A stretch of 64,000 nucleotides of DNA from RDYJ01 sp034931405. GTDB taxonomy: Bacteria > Cyanobacteriota > Cyanobacteriia > Cyanobacteriales > Nostocaceae. Positions 58,922 to 64,000 of this stretch are shown here, piece after piece. The stretch's first letter is position 1; each line of letters begins with the position of its first letter. The notes under the pieces were generated by a model. It saw only the letters and a list, made by a program, of their open reading frames with translations, did no database searches and was not told the DNA's origin. The stretch is from assembly GCF_034931405.1 (NCBI RefSeq), contig NZ_JAYGHA010000001.1:124001-188000 (forward strand), in the 5' to 3' direction. Both the position numbers and the translations under genes were made by a program.

Positions 58922-61554
58922 ATATTCTGAATTATCAATCTTTAAGCGTAAATGTGCTTGATGCTGTACCTTGGGAAAAACCGCCATTTTGCTGGTTAAC
59001 TCCTGAACAAAAAACGGAATTTAAAAATCAATTAGAAGTTCGTCAATACCAACTTGGCGAAAAAATTTGGTCACAGGAAACAGGAGGATATCAGTTTTTT
59101 ATTGTCACTGGTAAAGTCCGTTTACGCCAAGAAGGTGTGAGCAAACCTGTAGCGACCTTACAGGATGGAGATTGGTTTGGCGATTTGCAACAGTTATTTA
59201 CTAATTGTAAGGCTGTAGCTGCTAGTAAAGAAGTGGTAATTGTATGTTGGAATTCATCGCTTTGGGTGGAATTTTCTCATCCTCAAATTGATGAATTTTG
59301 GAATTTGCAAGATGACGAAAAAGTTGACAGGGAACAGGTGACAGGTAAAGAATTTTCTCCCCATCTCCCCATCTCCCCATCTCCCCACCTCCCCATCTCC
59401 CCACCTCCCCATCTCCCCATCTCCCCATCTCCCCTATCATCTTCATATCCTTTTGTAGTGAGTGGAAATACTGCGGCTGCTTGTTTAACGATGGTGGCAC
59501 AATATTTAAATAATCCGGTACAACTGGAATGGGTGCAACGCCAGTTGCGAGGACAACGTGCTAAAAATGTGACAGAAACAGCAGAAAAATTAGGGTTAAT
59601 TCTGCGGAAGGTACAGGTAAATTGGGGTGAATTAAGACAGTTATCATTTCCAGCTTTATTAATGTGGAAATCTGAATCTCTTAGCAGTTGGGTTGTAGCT
59701 TATGGAATGAAAGGTAATTGTCTAATTATTGCCAATCCTCTTAATTTTAAATGTGAATATTTAACCCAATCAGTAGTAGAATCTGGCTGGGATGGTAAAT
59801 TATGGCAAGCTGAATTAATTTCCAAACAAGAAAAATTTAATCTGGCTTGGTTCACTCCCGCAGTTTGGAAATATCGGAAATTATTAAGTGAAGTATTGCT
59901 GGCTTCCTTTACTTTGCAATTATTGGGTTTAACTTCACCATTAATAACCCAAGTTATCATTGATAAAGTGATGGTGCAGGAGAGTTTAGCAACTCTCGAT
60001 GTGATGGCGATCGCCCTCTTGTTAGTTGCTATATTTGAATCTATCCTGGGTATGCTGCGGCTATTTATCTTTACCCACACAGCACGGCGTTTAGATTTGA
60101 GTTTATCAGCCCAACTTTTTCGCCATTTAATGCGTTTACCTTTGGCTTATTTTGAGTCGAGGAGAGTGGGAGATACAGTCGCCAGAGTCCAGGAATTAGA
60201 ACAAATTCGTCAATTTCTCACAGGTACAGCCTTAACAGTAATTCTCGATAGTATCTTTGCTGTTGTGTATTTGGCATTGATGTTTTATTACAACATTCCC
60301 CTGACTTTTGTCGCTTTAGCAGTGTTACCATTATTTGCGACTTTAACAATTGTCGCTACACCAATTTTAAGAAATTGGTTAAATGAAACCTTTAACCGCA
60401 GTGCTGACAGTCAATCATTTTTAGTAGAGACTATTACAGGTATTCATTCTGTAAAAGCCCATGCAGCCGAACCAGTAGCCAGAGAACGCTGGGAAGGTTT
60501 ATTTGCACGGTTTATTAGAACTGGTTTTAAGGCTTCCACAACCTCAAACATTAGCAGTAATATTGGTGATTTTCTGACTAATTTTTCCACATTGTTAATC
60601 CTTTGGTTTGGGGCGAAATTAGTAATTGATCATCAACTTACAGTTGGTCAATTAATCGCTTTTCAAATGTTATCTGGGCGAGTCACTGGACCCTTATTAA
60701 GACTTGTGCAGTTGTGGCAAAATCTTCAACAAGTCCTACTTTCAGTAGATAGAATTGGTGATATTCTCAACGCCGCACCAGAAGCAGAAGCAGGTACAGG
60801 TTTAGTTTTACCACCCCTCAAAGGTGAAGTTAATTTTGATCAAGTTTTCTTCCGCTATAGTGCTAACACAGAACCTGTATTAAAAGGAATTTCTTTTGAT
60901 ATTAAACCAGGTCAATTTATAGGCATTGTTGGCCGCAGCGGTTCTGGAAAAAGTACCCTTTCCAAACTTTTGCAACGTCTTTATCAAATTGAATCGGGAC
61001 GCATTTTAATTGATGGTTTCGATCTCAAAAGTTGTGATTTAGCATCTTTAAGACAACAAGTTGGTGTAGTTCTCCAAGAAGACTTTTTGTTTAATGGTTC
61101 TATCTTGGAAAACATCAGTCTAGGAAATCCAGATATTACCGCTGAACAAGTTGTAGAAGCTGCCAGATTAGCTGTAGCACACGATTTTATTAGTCAATTA
61201 CCTTATGGTTACGAAAACAATGTTGGTGAAAGAGGTACAGCTTTATCTGGTGGACAAAGACAAAGAATAGCTTTAGCAAGGTTGTTTCTTTCTAGCGCAC
61301 CAATTTTAATTTTAGATGAGGCTACTAGCGCCTTAGATAGTGAAACTGAACAACAAGTATTGCAAAATTTGCAAAAAGTTTCTGCTAACCGTACCGTGTT
61401 TTTAATTGCCCATCGTTTTGCACCTTTAAAACGTGCAGATTTAATATTAGTCATGGAAAAAGGTATCATTGCTGAACGGGGTACACACGCCAGTTTATTG
61501 CAACAAAAAGGCTTGTATTGGTCACTTTATCAAAGACAACAGGCTAATATTTAA
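58870..61554 (+). CDS. Peptide/protein exporter: CNB domain-degenerate C39-ABC transporter
   Basis: 894 residues. A cyclic-nucleotide-binding-like domain (~45-145, YQLGEKIWSQETGGYQFFIV, LQDGDWFGDLQ) is followed by a repeat-encoded linker, a C39-like domain (~195-320), six TM helices and an ABC ATPase. Walker A VGRSGSGKSTLSKLL, signature LSGGQRQRIALARL, Walker B ILILDEATSALD and H-loop IAHR are intact. In the C39 domain the catalytic DCGAACL motif reads NTAAACL, with the Cys replaced by Thr, so it should bind but not cleave substrate (CLD-type). Similar to HetC-like exporters. The ATG at 58870 gives a 52-bp overlap with the PPIase gene. No HlyD-type adaptor is in the window. Confidence 0.87.
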   Translation: MARGENSKPDSKITSELDILNYQSLSVNVLDAVPWEKPPFCWLTPEQKTEFKNQLEVRQYQLGEKIWSQETGGYQFFIVTGKVRLRQEGVSKPVATLQDGDWFGDLQQLFTNCKAVAASKEVVIVCWNSSLWVEFSHPQIDEFWNLQDDEKVDREQVTGKEFSPHLPISPSPHLPISPPPHLPISPSPLSSSYPFVVSGNTAAACLTMVAQYLNNPVQLEWVQRQLRGQRAKNVTETAEKLGLILRKVQVNWGELRQLSFPALLMWKSESLSSWVVAYGMKGNCLIIANPLNFKCEYLTQSVVESGWDGKLWQAELISKQEKFNLAWFTPAVWKYRKLLSEVLLASFTLQLLGLTSPLITQVIIDKVMVQESLATLDVMAIALLLVAIFESILGMLRLFIFTHTARRLDLSLSAQLFRHLMRLPLAYFESRRVGDTVARVQELEQIRQFLTGTALTVILDSIFAVVYLALMFYYNIPLTFVALAVLPLFATLTIVATPILRNWLNETFNRSADSQSFLVETITGIHSVKAHAAEPVARERWEGLFARFIRTGFKASTTSNISSNIGDFLTNFSTLLILWFGAKLVIDHQLTVGQLIAFQMLSGRVTGPLLRLVQLWQNLQQVLLSVDRIGDILNAAPEAEAGTGLVLPPLKGEVNFDQVFFRYSANTEPVLKGISFDIKPGQFIGIVGRSGSGKSTLSKLLQRLYQIESGRILIDGFDLKSCDLASLRQQVGVVLQEDFLFNGSILENISLGNPDITAEQVVEAARLAVAHDFISQLPYGYENNVGERGTALSGGQRQRIALARLFLSSAPILILDEATSALDSETEQQVLQNLQKVSANRTVFLIAHRFAPLKRADLILVMEKGIIAERGTHASLLQQKGLYWSLYQRQQANI
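59325..59437. repeat. Composite tandem repeat inside the exporter coding region
   Basis: GACAGGGAACAGGTGACAGG, then TAAAGAATTTTCTCCCCATC and about nine CTCCCCAT/CTCCCCAC octamers. Same order of parts as the intergenic block at 20641-20931. Translated it gives repeated PHLPISP units. Confidence 0.9.
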
Positions 61555-61584
61555 GCAGGAGACCTTCATTGTCTCTAGATTCCT

Positions 61585-61617
61585 AGATCCCCGACTTCTT
61601 TAAGAAGTCGGGGATCT
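61585..61617. repeat. 33-bp perfect palindrome, minimal AGATCCCCGACTTCTT copy
   Basis: AGATCCCCGACTTCTT and its exact complement AAGAAGTCGGGGATCT are separated by one T. It lacks the 35-bp core of other copies. Lying 31 bp after the exporter stop, it could serve as its transcription terminator, and it directly precedes the truncated M48 gene. Confidence 0.85.
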
Positions 61618-61643
61618 ATTTTCTATTTTCTGTATCGAAAAAA

Positions 61644-62141
61644 GTGCCGTTGTATAAGACAAGTTTAAAAAATTTATTGAGTAGTACCACATTGGGACTT
61701 GGTGGTTTAGTCGCTAGTGGATTTGAATTAGGTTTATATAATTGGGTGATGATGGCTAAATTAACAGCGGATCGTGCGGGTTTATTAGCTTGTCAAAATA
61801 TTAATATTGCTACAACTGCACTGATGAAACTTGCAGGTTTGCCTGAAGAATATTTAACAGATAATGTCATTGATGATTTTTTGATGCAATCTCGTGAATT
61901 TACATCCAGTAACTTAGATAGTTTGGATAAAGTCACAAAAATATTAAGCTATTCCGAAGCTAGACTTTCTTGGATAATCATGCGAACTGGAGAATTATTA
62001 AAATGGTATGATTCAGGTGAATATGATAATTTAATTCAAGGAAATGGAAATTTAGAAACACCAGAAAATACAGAATATCCGCAAGATCCAGAAGATAATA
62101 ATCCAGAAGCAGAACATTGGAATTTTATATCTTTTTGGTAA
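61644..62141 (+). pseudogene. Truncated M48-family metallopeptidase (C-terminal part)
   Basis: 165 codons from a GTG. STTLGLGGLVASGFELGLYN, WVMMAKLTADRAGLLACQNI, ATTALMKLAGLPEEYL and LDSLDKVTKILSYSEARL match the C-terminal part of cyanobacterial M48 Zn-proteases. The acidic third zinc ligand region (TADRAG) is present, but the HEXXH motif and the whole N-terminal half are missing. Upstream lies the palindrome at 61585. Probably a remnant; it might also be a separately expressed fragment. Confidence 0.7.
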
Positions 62142-62203
62142 TAAAGCAGGGGAATGGAGAGATAAGGTATATTGTTGACCTGTTACCCTCCAAGACATAA
62201 ATA

Positions 62204-62503
62204 TTAAAATGAGGGATTGTGTTGATCATCCCAACATTTATCATTACGCCAAACTCTGCCAGTTGACTGACATTTTTCTTGGTCTTCAATACCAGGAATT
62301 GAGGTAGGGTGAATAGTGTTTAAGCTGGATGTAACATAAGAAATCATGAAAGAACCTATATAAAAACCGCAAAAGATGAAAGTTCCAAAAAAAAACGTAA
62401 AGCTGACACATTTAACAGCAGATACAACGGAAAAGTTACCTTGTTTACTAGATGGGGGAAAGCGCATATATTTTCTCGGTGTGGTGTTGATGGTAGATAA
62501 CAC
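62204..62503 (-). CDS. Small single-span membrane protein, unknown
   Basis: 99 residues. One hydrophobic segment (CVSFTFFFGTFIFCGFYIGS) is followed by an extracytoplasmic-looking tail with two cysteines (IPGIEDQEKCQSTGRVWRND then KCWDDQHNPSF) that could form a disulphide. The Cys-bearing tail looks conserved rather than random. No family recognised; convergent with the M48 remnant. Real gene status is likely but not proven. Confidence 0.5.
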   Translation of the reverse strand: MLSTINTTPRKYMRFPPSSKQGNFSVVSAVKCVSFTFFFGTFIFCGFYIGSFMISYVTSSLNTIHPTSIPGIEDQEKCQSTGRVWRNDKCWDDQHNPSF

Positions 62504-63208
62504 CTGGGGAATATTTGGGCGCTGATTAATTCAACTTAGAGAATTTATTTATCGCAGAAAATTTTGGAGATTTCTGTTATCTGGTAACTCCATTAGGCTC
62601 TACTGGACTTAGTATACTAAACTAATAGTAGAAGGGAACAGGCAACAGGGAACAGGAAGAATGTCAAATATTAATCACTTTAGAATGTTCCAACCAATAA
62701 ATGATCCAAAACTACTCATTGCGATCGCAACATCTGTTAGAGAGATTCATTCCGATGCGTTTCATTCCGAATTAAAATTGGGCATTTTTTTACTTGGAAC
62801 ACTCTTAAGGATTTAATAATTTGGCAAAAAGGGATGGATATTGCACCAAAGGTGCTATTTCCTCACTCAACTTTTTCCCAAAGATGAGCCATATATTATG
62901 GTACAACAAATCAGAATAATTGCTGTATCCATTCGGTGCTAATATAGCTTAAGGATATGGGCGACGATATAGAAGAGAATATATAAAACTTTAAACATAG
63001 CACAAAGTCCAGTTAATGAATTATAAACTCACCTAATTTTATCTAAGCGCGTCAGACTATGCTCATAAAAAGATATAGAAATGATTCTTAATTTATTATG
63101 CCTAGTAAAGCAGAATGATTATTAGTATTATTAAAAAACTAGAAAGTTAAAATTTTTTTCCTGTTCCCTATTCCCTTACCATAACGACAATTTTTAACGC
63201 TAACCTAC
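62504..63208. other. 700-bp region without genes
   Basis: Contains GGGAACAGGCAACAGGGAAC at 62634-62654, one HIP1 site near 62721, and at its right edge (63157-63213) a repeat that also occurs at 35609-35663. No convincing frame or RNA gene. Confidence 0.5.
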
Positions 63209-63640
63209 TTATAACTTGCCATCGAGGTTAAAGATTTCTAAAATTTGTCGGCAAATCTGTTTGAGTTTTTCCTCAACAGTAGGGGAAGGTAAGGACTCAC
63301 CCACAAAATTCCATTGGTCTACGGTTGAAAGTCGCCAAACTTGGCCACGATGGTCAAATCCTGAAACTTCAATACCAATAGCACGCCGAGATTTGTGGAT
63401 AGGATCTTGATAAAAACGGATTTGAATTAAAATACTGCGACAGCGCCAAGATTTGCTGATTCCCGGAAAATGAAACCCGATATCTATAGAATCTGGATCT
63501 ACTAATTCCCTGGTTTCTGGGTCATTATGCCAAGGTTTAAGATCCGATTTAGCATCAGGAAACTCTAATTTAAACAAATTAACTACGGTAGCAATTTTGC
63601 TGGTGAGTTCAAGATTTGTTGCTTGTTCAGCTGCATTCAC
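63209..63640 (-). CDS. Conserved hypothetical protein, 143 aa
   Basis: GTG start at 63640 preceded by AGGAGAG. The sequence ELTSKIATVVNLFKLEFPDA, IGFHFPGISKSWRCRSILIQ and IEVSGFDHRGQVWRLSTVDQ looks like a compact alpha/beta protein of a cyanobacteria-restricted family. I do not recognise a function. Its stop codon lies in a dispersed repeat. Confidence 0.65.
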   Translation of the reverse strand: MNAAEQATNLELTSKIATVVNLFKLEFPDAKSDLKPWHNDPETRELVDPDSIDIGFHFPGISKSWRCRSILIQIRFYQDPIHKSRRAIGIEVSGFDHRGQVWRLSTVDQWNFVGESLPSPTVEEKLKQICRQILEIFNLDGKL

Positions 63641-63973
63641 GTTAAAACTCTCCTAATCTTGCATTGGCCTTTGAGGGATGGGAAAATCGAAAACCCGCTA
63701 TCAGGCTGATTTTAATTAGTGTTTCAGCTTATCAAGAAGATCGCAAATTTAGCAACTGTGAATTATGATTTCCTCACATTTTCTGGAGTAATGATACTTG
63801 AAAAAATATGCAGATTGACCAGAAAATCTACCTTTTGACTGTATAGTCGCCAACTACTGGTAAATTTTAGGGAATTTTCTGTAAAAACTTTGCCGAACAG
63901 GAACGATAAATCACAGTAGCGATCTAAAATGACACTGTAAATCGGTAAACCAACAGCAAATTAATTTCCGTTT
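63641..63973. other. Spacer at the right end
   Basis: About 330 bp with no recognisable gene, repeat array or RNA. Probably holds the divergent promoters of the 63209-63640 gene and of whatever begins at the right edge. Confidence 0.45.
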
Positions 63974-64000
63974 ATGGTGCGTCAACGCTCTATTTTGTCC
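63974..64000 (+). CDS. Possible start of a gene cut by the window edge
   Basis: An ATG followed by nine open codons (MVRQRSILS) reaches the end of the window. Too short to identify. Confidence 0.25.

Noticed and set aside
1..64000. tRNA, rRNA and tmRNA genes
   Set aside because: No T-loop-like or rRNA-like sequence was found by eye on either strand; a covariance-model scan would be decisive.

Overview
The window looks like part of the chromosome of a filamentous, probably heterocyst-forming cyanobacterium (Anabaena/Nostoc/Dolichospermum type). The DNA is AT-rich. It carries about twenty copies of the HIP1 octamer GCGATCGC where about one is expected by chance. It encodes photosystem II PsbI, a DXCF-type cyanobacteriochrome kinase, a DUF3769 outer-membrane protein, GT35 glucan phosphorylase, and AAA-like/WD40 and pentapeptide proteins. 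Intergenic spaces are full of heptamer/octamer tandem repeats and small palindromic elements. Four runs of N are scaffold gaps, so gene content next to them is uncertain.

Layout. 1-1840: toxin-antitoxin debris: an edge-cut mazEF pair, an ATPase/VapC deletion chimera, and three antitoxin-like genes without toxins. 1877-9190: envelope and housekeeping genes (MurJ, pentapeptide protein, LCP ligase, mannose-1-phosphate guanylyltransferase, ABC1 kinase). 9347-16413: an AAA-GGDEF protein, an AAA/WD40 giant and an ABC-2 exporter pair. 16425-22555: an Rpn-type nuclease and its truncated paralogue, a Ser/Thr kinase, an alpha/beta hydrolase and a SagB-type dehydrogenase.

22604-31324 is the most interesting region. 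A minus-strand operon encodes a trypco2-domain protein, a CHAT caspase-like protease, a VMAP-C protein, a MoxR AAA+ ATPase, and a 926-residue protein ending in an FGE-sulfatase (C-type-lectin-fold) domain. This matches the NTP-dependent MoxR/vWA/VMAP conflict systems. The last 124 bp of the FGE gene are a diversity-generating retroelement (DGR) variable repeat. A template repeat of the same length lies in inverted orientation at 22711-22834. The two differ at 8 positions, and all 8 are adenines in the template. An Avd-like four-helix-bundle gene lies between them. No reverse transcriptase is visible; it may act in trans or be lost in one of two assembly gaps. The protease and the VMAP protein share a closely related ~80-residue domain that probably couples them.

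31638-41332: Uma2 remnant, PhoD phosphatase, two sensor kinases, DUF3769 protein, psbI and a hexapeptide acyltransferase. 41333-42787 is nearly gene-free. 42788-51801: glgP, a DUF433/DUF5615 toxin-antitoxin pair split by a MITE, DUF29, a TPR-histidine kinase with a REC-DUF5678-AlbA_2 regulator, and DUF429. 51949-64000: mechanosensitive-channel-like protein, dynamin-like GTPase, REC-GGDEF-EAL protein, DUF92/VTE6 protein, a PPIase plus CNB-C39-ABC exporter, an M48 peptidase remnant and conserved small proteins.

A palindromic element carrying AGATCCCCGACTTCTT occurs six times, and other repeats have entered three reading frames in frame.
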